Assembly: GCF_000364625.1 (NCBI RefSeq)
Contig: NZ_KB822613.1
Location: 36,709 to 100,708, forward strand
Reading direction: 5' to 3'
Source: Pseudomonas thermotolerans DSM 14292
GTDB taxonomy: Bacteria > Pseudomonadota > Gammaproteobacteria > Pseudomonadales > Pseudomonadaceae
Length of the DNA stretch: 64,000 nucleotides
Made by a program: the position numbers and the translations under genes. This document shows positions 41,609-51,606 of this stretch, in pieces. The notes under the pieces were generated by a model. The model worked only from the letters and a program-made list of their open reading frames with translations, made no database searches and was not told the DNA's origin. Each line of letters opens with the position of its first letter. Within the stretch, counting starts at the first letter, position 1.

Positions 41609-43078
41609 ATGATCCAGATGCTTCGACGCTTCGCCCTCGTGGGCCTGCTGCTGCCTCTTGCCCTGCCCGTTACCGCCAGTCCCGTGAACACCGCCCTGCC
41701 GGCCAGCATCCAGAAGGCCCTGCAGAAGAGCAAGATCAACAGCCACTCGCTGGCGGTAGCGACCCTGCCGCTCACCGGCCCCGGCACCCCAACCCTGGTC
41801 AATGCCGACGTGTCGATGAACCCGGCATCCACCATGAAGCTGGTCACCACCTACGCAGCCCTGGAGCTGCTCGGTCCCGCCTACCAGTGGAAGACCGAGT
41901 TCTATGCCGACGGCCCGCTGAAGGACGGCGTGCTGAATGGCAACCTCTACCTCAAGGGCGGCGGCGATCCCAAGCTGAACCTGGAGAAGCTCTGGCTGAT
42001 GATGCGCGACCTGCGCGCCAACGGCGTGCAGAGGATCACCGGCGACCTGGTGCTGGACCGCAGCCACTTCATCCAGCCGCAGCTGCCGATGTTCAACGAC
42101 GACGGCGGCGACCCGCACCGCCCCTTCCTGGTCACCCCAGACTCCCTGCTCGTCAACCTCAAGGCCGTGCGCCTGGTCACCCGTACCGCGGACGGCAAGG
42201 TCAGCGTGTTCATGGATCCGCCGCTGACCAACGTGACCATCGACAACCAGATCAAGGCGCTGCCCGCCGCCAAGTGTCCGGGCTGGCCGGACGTGCGCTT
42301 CAACCCGGTGAACAACGCCGACGGCTCGGGCGCCACCCTGGTGGTCACCGGCAAGCTGCCGGAAGGCTGCAGCGCGCAGACCTATATCTCACTGCTCGAC
42401 CACCCCGCCTACGCCGCCGGTGCCGTGCGGGCGATCTGGCAGGAGCTGGGCGGCAGCATCCAGGGCGGCGACAGGGTCGCCGAGGTGCCGAAGAACGCCC
42501 GCCTGCTGGCCCGCACCTTCTCGCCGGACCTGGCGGAGATCATCCGCGACATCAACAAGTACAGTAACAACACCATGTGCCGGCAGCTGTTCCTCAGCCT
42601 CGGCGCCCAGTTCCGCACCTCTGCCGATGCCGACGACGCCAAGGCCGCCCAGCGGGTGATCCGCCAGTGGCTGGCCCGCAAGGGCATCACCGCACCGCAT
42701 CTGGTGATGGAGAACGGCTCCGGGCTGTCCCGCGCCGAACGGATCAGCGCCCGGGAAATGCTCACCCTGCTGCAGAGCGCCTGGCACAGCCCCTATGCCG
42801 CGGAATTCATCAGCTCCCTGCCGCTGGTGGCGACCGACGGCACCATGCGCAAGCGCCTGGCGCGCACCCCGCTGGCCGGTCAGGCCCATATCAAGACCGG
42901 CACGCTGAATACCGTGCGCGCCATCGCCGGCTACAGCCGCGACGTCAACGGCCACACCTGGGCCGTGGTGGCCATCCTCAACGACCAGCGGCCCTGGGGC
43001 GCGACCTCCATCCTCGACCAGGTGCTGGTCGAGCTTTACCGCCAGCCGAAACTGGCCAGCACCACGGTCCAGCGCTGA
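41609..43078 (+). CDS. dacB: D-alanyl-D-alanine carboxypeptidase/endopeptidase DacB (PBP4)
   Basis: 489-residue class C penicillin-binding protein. Signal peptide MIQMLRRFALVGLLLPLALP (cleavage near residue 23). Catalytic motifs: Ser74-x-x-Lys77 (NPASTMKLVTT), Ser319-Asn-Asn (KYSNNTM) and Lys429-Thr-Gly (HIKTGTLN). A large insertion between SxxK and SNN corresponds to the PBP4 domains. Periplasmic; it trims and cleaves D-Ala-meso-DAP cross-links, and its loss derepresses ampC in P. aeruginosa. Ends at a strong terminator shared with the convergent thioesterase. Confidence 0.96.
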   Translation: MIQMLRRFALVGLLLPLALPVTASPVNTALPASIQKALQKSKINSHSLAVATLPLTGPGTPTLVNADVSMNPASTMKLVTTYAALELLGPAYQWKTEFYADGPLKDGVLNGNLYLKGGGDPKLNLEKLWLMMRDLRANGVQRITGDLVLDRSHFIQPQLPMFNDDGGDPHRPFLVTPDSLLVNLKAVRLVTRTADGKVSVFMDPPLTNVTIDNQIKALPAAKCPGWPDVRFNPVNNADGSGATLVVTGKLPEGCSAQTYISLLDHPAYAAGAVRAIWQELGGSIQGGDRVAEVPKNARLLARTFSPDLAEIIRDINKYSNNTMCRQLFLSLGAQFRTSADADDAKAAQRVIRQWLARKGITAPHLVMENGSGLSRAERISAREMLTLLQSAWHSPYAAEFISSLPLVATDGTMRKRLARTPLAGQAHIKTGTLNTVRAIAGYSRDVNGHTWAVVAILNDQRPWGATSILDQVLVELYRQPKLASTTVQR

Positions 43079-43083
43079 CGAAA

Positions 43084-43113
43084 AAGCCCCTCATCCATTC
43101 GGGTGAGGGGCTT
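43084..43113. terminator. bidirectional terminator dacB / thioesterase
   Basis: AAGCCCCTCATCC pairs with GGGTGAGGGGCTT around ATTC. Toward the minus strand it ends in TTTTTC; toward plus the tail is TTGCTTGG. Confidence 0.7.
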
Positions 43114-43133
43114 GCTTGGTCCGCCTCTCGCGA

Positions 43134-43931
43134 TCAGCCAAAAACCGTCGCCACCTGTCGACTGAGCGCCATCAGCTCGCCGTCCGGACTCCACAGCCGG
43201 GCAGCGATATGGCCGTAACCGTCGCGGGAGTGCTCAACCTCCGCCAGATACTGGAACCAGTCACGAGTGGTCGCGCGGGGAACCGGCTGGACGAACTCGA
43301 TGGTCCAGGTCAGCGAACTGCCCGGCGCCGGCCGGCGCAGGTACGGCAGGGTCGCCGGCGGCCAAGCGTCGACCAGCGCCAGCAGGTCCGACTCGTCCAC
43401 CGGCCGTTCCCCGGCTTCGGTACGGAAACCCACCCAGCCGCCCATCCGCCGCCGCGGCGTATTGGTGAAGGGCATGCCGCCGACAGCCCAGCGCATGGCC
43501 AGGTGCTGGGTGAAGTCCGGGGTCACTCCCTTCACATAGGGCAGCTCCATGGCCTCCGCGGCGGATTTCATCTCCGGCGCCGGCTCCGCATCGACGCGGA
43601 TCAGCGAATCCCGTGAAGCGCCGAAGCTACCCTGCACCAGGGTCACCACCTGGCCCTGCTGGAGTGCGCGACCGGATACCTGGCTCACCGACTTGCCCTC
43701 GCGCAGTACCTCGACCTCGAAATCCACCGGCGTCTCCAGCGCCATGGGTCCAACGAAGGTGATCGCCAGCGAGCGCACCGGCCGGTCAGCCGGCACCCGG
43801 GCACGCATCGCCTCGTAGACCAGCGCCGCCGCCAGCCCGCCAAATGCCGCTCTTCCCTGCCCCCAACCGTCCGGCACCACCATACCGTTGGGACTGGTTC
43901 GCACCTTCTGCAGCAATTCGGAAAAGTTCAT
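43134..43931 (-). CDS. acyl-CoA thioesterase, double hotdog (TesB/thioesterase-like)
   Basis: 265 residues with two hotdog folds. Signature-like segments: first domain GQGRAAFGGLAAALVYEAMRA, second GSSLTWTIEFVQPVPR and DGYGHIAARLWSPDGELMALS. Such thioesterase-superfamily proteins hydrolyse acyl-CoAs; specificity unknown. Start ATG (MNFSELLQKVRTSP) with GAGGT before it; the open extension upstream is shadow. Convergent to dacB. Confidence 0.85.
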   Translation of the reverse strand: MNFSELLQKVRTSPNGMVVPDGWGQGRAAFGGLAAALVYEAMRARVPADRPVRSLAITFVGPMALETPVDFEVEVLREGKSVSQVSGRALQQGQVVTLVQGSFGASRDSLIRVDAEPAPEMKSAAEAMELPYVKGVTPDFTQHLAMRWAVGGMPFTNTPRRRMGGWVGFRTEAGERPVDESDLLALVDAWPPATLPYLRRPAPGSSLTWTIEFVQPVPRATTRDWFQYLAEVEHSRDGYGHIAARLWSPDGELMALSRQVATVFG

Positions 43932-44044
43932 CTTGACCTCGGTCTGACAGGAGTCGGTGATCTTAACGGATCGGAAAAAGGCCAAGGATAGGCAATGCGG
44001 ATGGCGATCACGCCAACCCTTAGGGTGGAATGCCGGACTACCCA

Positions 44045-44073
44045 GCAAAGAGGCCGGTCATTCGACCGGCCTC
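44045..44073 (-). terminator. terminator after the ComEA-like gene
   Basis: GAGGCCGGTC pairs with GACCGGCCTC around a 4-nt loop; on the minus strand it is followed by TTTGCTGG. Probably ends the whole O-antigen/ComEA transcript. Confidence 0.6.
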
Positions 44074-44092
44074 GGAACGGCGCATCCCGCGA

Positions 44093-44416
44093 TCAGTTGA
44101 CGGTCAGCTTCTCGCGGTTCTTTTCCAGCGTAGCCGGGCCGATGCCCTTCACTTCCAGCAGTTCGTCCACGCTGGCGAAGGGACCGTTGGCCTCGCGATA
44201 CTCGACGATCGCCCTGGCCTTCACCGCGCCGATGCCATTCAGCTCACGCTGCAGGGTGTCGGCATCGGCGGTGTTGAGGTTCACCTTGCCTACCGCCTCC
44301 ACCTGGGCAGCCGCCGGCTTGGCAGCAGCCTCCTTCGCCGGCTCCGCCGCGGAAACCCCCACGGAAAGACCGGCCAGCAGGACGAACAGCAGGGAAAAGA
44401 TGCGCAGGTTACGCAT
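44093..44416 (-). CDS. ComEA-family helix-hairpin-helix protein
   Basis: 107 residues. Signal peptide [24 protein letters not shown], Ala-rich spacer, then a C-terminal double helix-hairpin-helix DNA-binding module ([40 protein letters not shown]). ComEA binds DNA in the periplasm during natural transformation. This small form directly after wbpM corresponds to PA3140-like in P. aeruginosa. It lies 110 bp downstream of wbpM with the same strand. Confidence 0.92.
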   Translation of the reverse strand: MRNLRIFSLLFVLLAGLSVGVSAAEPAKEAAAKPAAAQVEAVGKVNLNTADADTLQRELNGIGAVKARAIVEYREANGPFASVDELLEVKGIGPATLEKNREKLTVN

Positions 44417-44526
44417 GGGACAACTCTCCTTGTCATGGATGGAAAAAACGCACTCCAATCTCTCGAGTGCGACTTCCAATCTAGATGGGGACATTTCCCA
44501 GTCAAGCCGATCGCCCGTGATGATTT

Positions 44527-46560
44527 TCACAGTATCGGCAAGCGTGCCTTTTCGCTCTGCGCAGCTTTCTCGCCACGGTCCCGGTGCAGCCAGTCGACGA
44601 TCTCCCCCTGCGGCTGATAACCGTCCACGGTTTCCTTCAGCAGCTGGCGCAACGCCGGGTAATCGTCCGCCTCCAGCAGCTCCAGCACGCGGGCCAGCAC
44701 AGCCTTGAAGGCCTCCCAAGGCAGATGAGCCTCACGGGCCCGCATGATCATCGGATGTTCGGTGGTACCGACGTTGTCACCGATCAGCAGCTCCTCGAAA
44801 AGCTTCTCGCCCGGCCGCAGGCCGATGAACTCGATGGCGATGTCGCCGTGAGGATTCCTCTCCGAGCGCACGCTGAATCCGTAGAAACGGATCATCCGCT
44901 CGGCAAGATCGACGATTCGTACCGGCCGGCCCATGTCCAGAACGAACACTTCCCCGCCCTGTCCCATGGCCCCGGCCTGAATCACCAGCTGGGCCGCCTC
45001 GGGAATGGTCATGAAGTAGCGGGTGATGTCCGGGTGGGTGACCGTCACCGGCCCGCCCCTGAAGATCTGTTCCCGGAACAGCGGAATCACCGACCCCGAC
45101 GAACCCAGCACATTGCCGAAGCGCACCACCGCGAAGCGGGTCTTGTTGACATGGCACAGCCCATCATCCTGGAACAGCACCGGAGCAGGCTCGTGACTCA
45201 GGGCCTGCAGCAGCATTTCCGCCAGGCGCTTGCTGCAGCCCATCACGTTGGTGGGGCGCACCGCCTTGTCGGTGGAGACCAGCACGAAGTTGTCCACCCC
45301 GCCCCGGATGGCCGCCTGGGCGACCTGCAGGGTTCCCATCACGTTGTTGAGCATGCCCTCGGCCACGTTGTGCTCGACGATGGGCACATGCTTGTAGGCT
45401 GCAGCGTGGTAGATGGTATTCACCTGCCAGGTGCGAATCAGATCGTACATCCGCTTGCCGCTGCGTACCGTGCCAAGGATCGGCACCAGTTGCACGGCCA
45501 ACCCTTCGCATTCGATTCGCTGGACGAGATCGGCATGGATGCTGTACAGGTTGAACTCGCTCTGGTCCAGCAGCAGCAGGGTTTTGGGGCCGGCGGCAAG
45601 AATCTGCCGGCACAGCTCGCTGCCGATCGATCCCCCTGCCCCAGTGACCATCACCACGCGCCCGCGAATGCAGCGCTCGAGCAGATCCGTCCTCGGCGGG
45701 ACCACATCCCGTCCCAGCAGGTCGGCGATATCCACGTCCTGGACCTCATCGACGCGTACCCGCCCGCTGGCCAGCGCCGACAGGTCCGGGACCGTCCGCA
45801 CGCGCAGGGGCAGGCCTTCGAGCATCTCGAGGATCTCCCGGCGGCGCGCCCGGGAGGCCGAGGGAATCGCCAGGAGGATCTCCTGGGCGCCGGTCCGCTC
45901 GATCATCCTCAGGATGTGGGCGGGCTTGTAGACCACCAGCCCCGATATCATCCGGTAGGCCAGGCCCGGGTCGTCGTCGATGAAGGCCACCGGCCGCATC
46001 GACCGCCCCGAACGCAGGGCCGCCACCAGTTGGTTGCCCGCCCGGCCGGCCCCGTAGATGGCCACCTTGCGCAGTCCTTCGTCCTGCCGGCTGGCGATGA
46101 AGGGAAACTGCTGGCTGGCCACATACCAGTCGCCCATGAAGTACTGGCGCATGGCCAGACGCAACCCGCCGATCAGCATCAGGGAAAGCCACCAGTAATT
46201 GAAGATCAGCGAGCGAGGCACGATCACCGGCGTATGACCATAGAGGTAGAGCAGCAGGGTGAGCACCAGAACGGAGAGCGTGACCGCCTTGAAGATGGCC
46301 AGCAGGGCATCGTTGCCGAAATAGCGCATGACGGCCCTGTACATGCCGAGACGGATGAAGATCGGAATGGAAACCAGCGGAGCGATGGCGAACAGCCAGA
46401 AATGATCGCCGAACGGATCGATCCGGCTGTCGAAGCCCAGACGGAGGACGAATGCCCCCCACAGAGCCAGCCAGATCAGCATCACATCCGTGACGACTTG
46501 CAGCAGACGCTTACGATGACGAGGCAACCCCAGGAGAGCGGAACGCAGTGAGTCGAGCAC
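44527..46560 (-). CDS. wbpM: nucleotide-sugar 4,6-dehydratase WbpM
   Basis: 677-residue inner membrane enzyme (FlaA1/PglF type) that converts UDP-GlcNAc into UDP-4-keto-6-deoxy sugars, essential for O-antigens with FucNAc/QuiNAc-type sugars. Four N-terminal transmembrane helices (residues about 15-120), a first Rossmann-like domain, then the catalytic SDR with NAD motif VTGAGGSIG around 306-313 and the active-site [10 protein letters not shown] region. Start is GTG ([18 protein letters not shown]), matching the N-terminus I know for WbpM; no ATG precedes it. It closes the polysaccharide locus, as in P. aeruginosa serotypes. Confidence 0.96.
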   Translation of the reverse strand: MLDSLRSALLGLPRHRKRLLQVVTDVMLIWLALWGAFVLRLGFDSRIDPFGDHFWLFAIAPLVSIPIFIRLGMYRAVMRYFGNDALLAIFKAVTLSVLVLTLLLYLYGHTPVIVPRSLIFNYWWLSLMLIGGLRLAMRQYFMGDWYVASQQFPFIASRQDEGLRKVAIYGAGRAGNQLVAALRSGRSMRPVAFIDDDPGLAYRMISGLVVYKPAHILRMIERTGAQEILLAIPSASRARRREILEMLEGLPLRVRTVPDLSALASGRVRVDEVQDVDIADLLGRDVVPPRTDLLERCIRGRVVMVTGAGGSIGSELCRQILAAGPKTLLLLDQSEFNLYSIHADLVQRIECEGLAVQLVPILGTVRSGKRMYDLIRTWQVNTIYHAAAYKHVPIVEHNVAEGMLNNVMGTLQVAQAAIRGGVDNFVLVSTDKAVRPTNVMGCSKRLAEMLLQALSHEPAPVLFQDDGLCHVNKTRFAVVRFGNVLGSSGSVIPLFREQIFRGGPVTVTHPDITRYFMTIPEAAQLVIQAGAMGQGGEVFVLDMGRPVRIVDLAERMIRFYGFSVRSERNPHGDIAIEFIGLRPGEKLFEELLIGDNVGTTEHPMIMRAREAHLPWEAFKAVLARVLELLEADDYPALRQLLKETVDGYQPQGEIVDWLHRDRGEKAAQSEKARLPIL

Positions 46561-46667
46561 TTTTGTTATTACCCACTTGAGTCAGCCGCCATTCTGCCCC
46601 GAATCGGCCGCAAAAATCACCTCAAGCAGCCAATATCGTCAGCACCCGCTTCAGTGCCGAAGCGCGG

Positions 46668-47681
46668 TCACTCCTCATCCGCGCCCGCCTGAAACCACCA
46701 GGCCAGCCCCCCCAGCGGCAGGTAGGCCAGCAACACGCCCAAGGTCCCCGGCATGCCGCCCGAGCCCACCCACAGGGCCATGGGCAGCAGCCAGAACAGA
46801 TTGATGGCCCCCACGGCCAGCGTTACCGGCAGATGTCCGCCGAAGCGCCGGGAGGCTACCTGGTAGGCATGGCTGCGATGCGCCTGGTGCAGCTTCTCCC
46901 CTCGGAGCAGACGACGCAGCAGGGTCCAAGTGGCATCCACGATGAACACCCCGAGCAGGATCAGCCAGCTCCAGAACAGTTCGGGAGCAGCCCATGCGGC
47001 CTGCAGCGACAGCCCGCCAAGGACGATGCCGAGAAAGCCACTGCCCACATCCCCCATGAAGATCCGGGCCGGCGGCCAGTTCCAGCCCAGGAAGCCTGCA
47101 ACGGCACAAGCCAGAACCAGGAGCACGATCATGTGCCCGCCCTGGCCGACCACCCAATACAGCAGGGCGCCGCCCAGGCAGACGGAAATGGCCTCCACCG
47201 CAGCGATGCCATCCAGACCATCCATGAAGTTGTAGAGATTCAGGAGCCAGACCAGGTAGAGAAGCCCCAGGCCGGCACCAAGCCAGCCGGCCTCCAGGCC
47301 GATGCCGAATATCTCCAGCGCCGGCAGTCCACCAAGCCAGCCCAGCATCCAGGCCGCACAGACGGCATGCACCAGGAGCCGCCACCTTACCGGCAGCGAA
47401 ACATGGTCATCGAGAAAGCCGATGCCGGCCACTCCGACTCCGGCCCCCAGCAGGGCCCACAGGTGGGACCAGGGCAATGCGTCGGCGAGATAGAGCAGCG
47501 GCAATGCGGCAACAAAGCTGAGGACTATCGCCACGCCACCGCCGCGCGGCGTCGGCACCGAGTGGGAACTGCGGCTGTTGGGAACATCCAGCAGTTGCTG
47601 CGCCCTGGCGTAATGCAGCAGCGCGGCTGTCAGCCCGAACGACAGTCCTGCCACGACAGGCAACAGCCACCACAACTCCAT
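46668..47681 (-). CDS. wbpL: initiating glycosyltransferase WbpL (WecA/MraY family)
   Basis: 337-residue polytopic membrane protein (about 11 helices) that transfers a HexNAc-1-phosphate (FucNAc or GlcNAc type) to undecaprenyl phosphate, starting O-antigen units. Family motifs: SSHSVPTPRGGGVAIV, GFLDDHVSLP (Asp-Asp), LYNFMDGLDGIA and IFMGDVGSGFLG. It sits between the WbpK-like gene and wbpM, as in P. aeruginosa. The exact donor is not determinable from the sequence. Confidence 0.94.
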   Translation of the reverse strand: MELWWLLPVVAGLSFGLTAALLHYARAQQLLDVPNSRSSHSVPTPRGGGVAIVLSFVAALPLLYLADALPWSHLWALLGAGVGVAGIGFLDDHVSLPVRWRLLVHAVCAAWMLGWLGGLPALEIFGIGLEAGWLGAGLGLLYLVWLLNLYNFMDGLDGIAAVEAISVCLGGALLYWVVGQGGHMIVLLVLACAVAGFLGWNWPPARIFMGDVGSGFLGIVLGGLSLQAAWAAPELFWSWLILLGVFIVDATWTLLRRLLRGEKLHQAHRSHAYQVASRRFGGHLPVTLAVGAINLFWLLPMALWVGSGGMPGTLGVLLAYLPLGGLAWWFQAGADEE

Positions 47682-47710
47682 CCCGCCCCCGGCAATCCTT
47701 GAGGTTCACG

Positions 47711-48670
47711 TCATCGAGCAAGTCGATGGGCTTCGGCCGTCCGCCGCAATGCCTCATCGACACACACTGGCGGAGACCATCCTAGCAAGTCGCATGTCTC
47801 GCCGATATCCACCTGGAGATGGCCGCACAGCCGCCGGGCCAGGGCCTCGCGACCCAGCAGGGAAGCCCCCGCCTCCAGCCAGCGCGGGGGGACCGGCAGC
47901 AGCCTTGCCGGTCGCCCCATGGCCAGCCCCAGTCGGCGCAGCAACTCGGGAGTGGAAAGGTCCTCCCCGTCGCTGACCAGCAGAGCCTTTCCCACCGCAG
48001 CCGGATGCTCGATGCAGAGAAGGACGAGATCGACGAGATTATCCAGCGCCACCAGACTGCGGCGGTTATGGATCGACGCCAGAGGCAGCGGCACGCCTCT
48101 GCCCAGCCAGTCCATCATCGCCTTGAAGTTGGCCCCGACGCCCGGGCCGTAAACCAGGGGCGAGCGGATGATCACCAGCTCCATGCCGCTTTCCGCCGCC
48201 AGGGCCCGCAGCGCCTGCTCGGCTTCCATCTTGGAGATGGCATAGGCATCGGCAGGCGCATAGGCATCCCCTGCCCTGAAGGGGGAGCCCGGCAGGCTGC
48301 TTTCGCCATGCACCTTCACCGAGCTCAGGAAGACGAACCGCCTGACGCCCTGCTCCGCCGCCTGCCGGGCCAGGCGCGCAGTGCCCGCAACGTTGACCTC
48401 GCGAAATGCATCGAGCGGCCTTGGTTCCCGCTCCCTCAGCACATGCACACGGGCCGCGCAATGAATGACGACCTCGACCTGCTGCAACGCAGATCTCCAG
48501 TCCGTGGCCGGCCCCAGACTCCCCACCGAGACAGAACGCACCCGGGAATCCGCTGCCGCTCCGTCTGCGGAACGGCCTGCCAGGACCAGCTCATGACCGG
48601 TCCCGGTGCGAATCGCGTCAGCCAGCGCCGAGCCGATGAAGCCGGTCCCCCCCGTCAGGAGAATGCGCAT
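47711..48670 (-). CDS. NAD-dependent epimerase/dehydratase, WbpK-like
   Basis: 319-residue SDR. N-terminal Rossmann TGGTGFIGSALADAI, catalytic Ser-Tyr-x3-Lys (SSVKVHG; DAYAISKMEAEQAL) and VIIRSPLVYGPG. It resembles WbpK, WbpV and related 4-keto-6-deoxy-sugar reductases that work on the WbpM product to yield UDP-FucNAc or similar for WbpL. The stop-to-start distance to wbpL is about 30 bp, in agreement with a coupled unit. Specific sugar is inference. Confidence 0.88.
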   Translation of the reverse strand: MRILLTGGTGFIGSALADAIRTGTGHELVLAGRSADGAAADSRVRSVSVGSLGPATDWRSALQQVEVVIHCAARVHVLREREPRPLDAFREVNVAGTARLARQAAEQGVRRFVFLSSVKVHGESSLPGSPFRAGDAYAPADAYAISKMEAEQALRALAAESGMELVIIRSPLVYGPGVGANFKAMMDWLGRGVPLPLASIHNRRSLVALDNLVDLVLLCIEHPAAVGKALLVSDGEDLSTPELLRRLGLAMGRPARLLPVPPRWLEAGASLLGREALARRLCGHLQVDIGETCDLLGWSPPVCVDEALRRTAEAHRLAR

Positions 48671-48706
48671 GGAGCGTCCATCACCCGTCGGCCTATTGCG
48701 AACCGG

Positions 48707-49939
48707 CTAGGCATCCGCAGCTCTGGATTTGGACGCGGGCACAGCCAGCAAGATAGCCAGAGGAAGCCAGAACACCGTCCAGTAGCCTCCCGGGCGAACG
48801 AAGATGCGCTCCACGTCGGTCAGCATGGCAATCAATGCAAATACGAACGCCGGAAAAGCCAGACGCACCCACGGGTCATCCCGCAGCGTCCACACCTTCC
48901 AGAACACGCCCAACAGGCCGGCGACCATCAGGGCCAGGGCGACCAGGCCGCTATCGTAGATCAACTGCAGGAACAGACTGTGGGCGTGGTAGACCTTGAA
49001 GCCTCCAGAAAACTCAAACACGAACGGTGTGCCCAGACCGTGACCGAACAACCAGTGCCCGGACATTACACCATCAAAAAAGTACTCCCAGATTTGCTCT
49101 CGACCACTCAACGGATTGTGCTGAAACTGAGAGGTCAGGCTGCCCCACCACATCAACAAGACGAGCAGGAAACAGCAGCCCCCGACACCCAGCAACACCC
49201 AGCCCCGCACGGAGCGCTGCATGAACACCGCCGCAATGGCGCATCCCAGCAAACCGAACCATGCGCCACGGGTATAGGTGAGCAGCACATAAAGAGCCAG
49301 CGCCGAAAATACGGCCAGCCAGAATATGGCCATTCGAGCAGGCGTTCTCCTATCCAGGAATGCCCCCAGCGCCCAGGCGGCTATGGCTCCGTGGAAGATG
49401 CCCGCGACGACCGGATGATCATAATTGGCGAAGTTGCCAATCCCCAGTCGATCGATGCGAAACGCCCGATAGGCCAAAGGCTTCTCAAGCCACACGAACT
49501 GGTACAGCAAGCTGGCCAGGGCTCCCAGGGCAACCACTGCAACCCCCAGCAGGAGCGCCTTGCGCGTGAAGGCGGCATCCCTCCTAAGCAGGCAGTGGAT
49601 GGCCAACAGGAACAGGGCGATCGGAATGCTACGCTTTGCCCAATCCCATGGCTCCTCCGCGCTTCCCCAAAGCGTGCTGAGCGCCATCCACAGCAGCAGA
49701 AGCAGCCAGGAAAAGTACTGCCAGCTCGGCCAGGCCGCCCGACCGGTGAACAGCAGGCGTCCCCCGTAAATCACGGCCGGCAGCAGCAGCCACAAATAGA
49801 CCTGTGCATTGCGCGCACTGCCAGACTCGAAAAAAACATACCCAGCTATCTGGATGAACAGTCCCAGCCCCATCACCCACAGCAGCCAACGCTCCTTATC
49901 GGCCATGACAGAGGCCAGCTGCTTGATTTGAGCACCCAC
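48707..49939 (-). CDS. O-antigen ligase-like membrane protein (WaaL/Wzy superfamily)
   Basis: 410-residue membrane protein with about 12 helices (LWVMGLGLFIQIAGYVFF, IPIALFLLAIHCLL and others). It contains VLLTYTRGAWFGLLGC and the periplasmic loop HAHSLFLQLIYDSGLVALA with the His typical of O-antigen ligases. It could ligate O-polymer to lipid A-core, or polymerise. Why it lies inside the locus next to an initiating WcaJ-type transferase is unclear; see findings. Confidence 0.85.
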   Translation of the reverse strand: MGAQIKQLASVMADKERWLLWVMGLGLFIQIAGYVFFESGSARNAQVYLWLLLPAVIYGGRLLFTGRAAWPSWQYFSWLLLLLWMALSTLWGSAEEPWDWAKRSIPIALFLLAIHCLLRRDAAFTRKALLLGVAVVALGALASLLYQFVWLEKPLAYRAFRIDRLGIGNFANYDHPVVAGIFHGAIAAWALGAFLDRRTPARMAIFWLAVFSALALYVLLTYTRGAWFGLLGCAIAAVFMQRSVRGWVLLGVGGCCFLLVLLMWWGSLTSQFQHNPLSGREQIWEYFFDGVMSGHWLFGHGLGTPFVFEFSGGFKVYHAHSLFLQLIYDSGLVALALMVAGLLGVFWKVWTLRDDPWVRLAFPAFVFALIAMLTDVERIFVRPGGYWTVFWLPLAILLAVPASKSRAADA

Positions 49940-49983
49940 CTATTTCTCCCCATTCACTTGCAAAAGCGCGAACAGCAAGGGAC

Positions 49984-51369
49984 TCAGTAAGCGTTCTTGC
50001 CAACGAAGCCCTTGAAAACCGTCAGGAAAATGATCTTCAGATCGAGCCAGAGCGACCAGTTGTCGATGTACCAGAGGTCGTACTCCACGCGCTTCTGCAT
50101 CTTCTCCAGGGTGTCCGTTTCGCCGCGATAACCGTTCACCTGAGCCCAGCCGGTAATGCCCGGCTTGACCTTGTGACGCTGCATGTAGGACTCGACGAGA
50201 TCCTTGTAATACTCGTTGTGGGCAAGGGCATGGGGCCGTGGCCCGACAATGGACATTCGCCCCTGCAGGACATTGAAGAACTGGGGCAGCTCATCCAGGC
50301 TGGTACGCCGCAGGAAAGCGCCCAGGCGTGTCACGCGGGGGTCGTTTCTCGAAGCCTGGGTAACCGCACCATCCGTTTCTTGGTGCACCACCATGGAGCG
50401 GAACTTGTACACCTTGAACTTCTTGCCGTTGATCCCCGTCCGGTATTGCTTGAATACCACCGGCCCTGGAGAGGAGAGCTTGATGGCAATGGCTATGCCC
50501 AGGCACAACGGCAGGATCAGCAGGGAAATCAGCCCGCCGATGAGCAGATCTTCCAGGCGCTTGATGATCCGCGCCGGACCATCCATGGGGCTGCAACTGA
50601 GGTCGAGAGCATAAAGACCGGCGATCTTGCTGACCTTGTGGTTGAGGAGAGGAATCCCGGCCAGATCGGGGAAGTAACGCACTTCGACGGGGTGGTGGCG
50701 CAGGGCATACAGCACCTGCCCAATCGCATCTCCATCCTTGAGCGGCAGGCACAACCAGACCTCATGGACACCCGCATCGACCACTTCCCGGACCAGGGCA
50801 TCGGCCCATTCCGTACCGCGCTCGAACGGAAGGCATTTCGCTACGCGAAAGCCGTACTGGCTGAGGCCCCGCCCCTGACTCAGAGAGTCCGCGAGCACCC
50901 CGCCCTCCCCTACGAGCAGGACGCTCTTGAGATTGCGCCCCCGAGTCCGTACCGCGCGCAGAAAGAAGAAACCTCCCAGGCGCACCGCCGTACAGAGCCC
51001 TATGCCGATACAGATGGTCGAACCGAGCCAGATCCGCGAATAGTTCGCGGACACCTTGAGGAAGAAGGACAACGCAAGGACGACACCGATTGCGATGATC
51101 CAGGCCCCATAGACCAGGCCCAGCTGACGCAGGAAGAAGCGCCCCCGCCAGGAGCCGTAGACTCCCAGCATGATGGAGCACATCACGACGGTCACGGAGG
51201 TCAGCAGGGTCGCACTGGCGTACCGCCCCGTCATCTCCCAACCCCCGAAGCGCAGGTAGTAGGCGAGATAGGCTGCGCCGATGACCATCAACAGATCGAG
51301 CAAGGCAGCAAACAGCGAGACAGGGTAGCGCTCAGCGAAGGTGGGTTCGTAATGAGTGGATTGTGGCAT
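49984..51369 (-). CDS. undecaprenyl-phosphate sugar phosphotransferase (WcaJ/PslA-like)
   Basis: 461 residues, a polyprenol-phosphate hexose-1-phosphate transferase with five N-terminal membrane helices (LLDLLMVIGAAYLAYYL ... ) and a CoA-binding-like region (GRNLKSVLLVGEGGVLADSL). The C-terminal catalytic domain carries SSPGPVVFKQYRTGINGKKF, KFRSMVVHQE, RLGAFLRRTSLDELPQFFNV and the LQGRMSIVGPRPHAL motif. The start ATG (MPQSTHYEPTFAERY) is well placed. Such enzymes start glucose- or galactose-containing repeats of exopolysaccharides (colanic acid, Psl). It lies between rmlD and the ligase-like gene. Confidence 0.93.
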   Translation of the reverse strand: MPQSTHYEPTFAERYPVSLFAALLDLLMVIGAAYLAYYLRFGGWEMTGRYASATLLTSVTVVMCSIMLGVYGSWRGRFFLRQLGLVYGAWIIAIGVVLALSFFLKVSANYSRIWLGSTICIGIGLCTAVRLGGFFFLRAVRTRGRNLKSVLLVGEGGVLADSLSQGRGLSQYGFRVAKCLPFERGTEWADALVREVVDAGVHEVWLCLPLKDGDAIGQVLYALRHHPVEVRYFPDLAGIPLLNHKVSKIAGLYALDLSCSPMDGPARIIKRLEDLLIGGLISLLILPLCLGIAIAIKLSSPGPVVFKQYRTGINGKKFKVYKFRSMVVHQETDGAVTQASRNDPRVTRLGAFLRRTSLDELPQFFNVLQGRMSIVGPRPHALAHNEYYKDLVESYMQRHKVKPGITGWAQVNGYRGETDTLEKMQKRVEYDLWYIDNWSLWLDLKIIFLTVFKGFVGKNAY

Positions 51370-51606
51370 TCCCGCGCTAAGCTCCTGAAACTCAACGGTA
51401 ACTCGTAACAAAGTTGCACATCCTAGCACGCTTCCCCATCTCTCACGGAAAGAACCCGCGCTAATCCTCCCCCAGCCCCAGGATGGGCGGGCCATGAACA
51501 GCAGATCGATGAAGGATCGTCCCTGCCCATGCAATGAATGGCCAGATGCCATGAAGAGCACAGGCTAGCCGTACTCGGGCGCGGCGGGGCAACTCCGGAA
51601 GCCTCG

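Noticed and set aside
44584..46551. Long plus-strand frame opposite wbpM
   Set aside because: Antisense shadow, Gln/His-rich.
47819..49990. 723-codon plus-strand frame opposite the wbpK-like and ligase genes
   Set aside because: Antisense shadow; low-complexity Gln/Arg/Pro composition.
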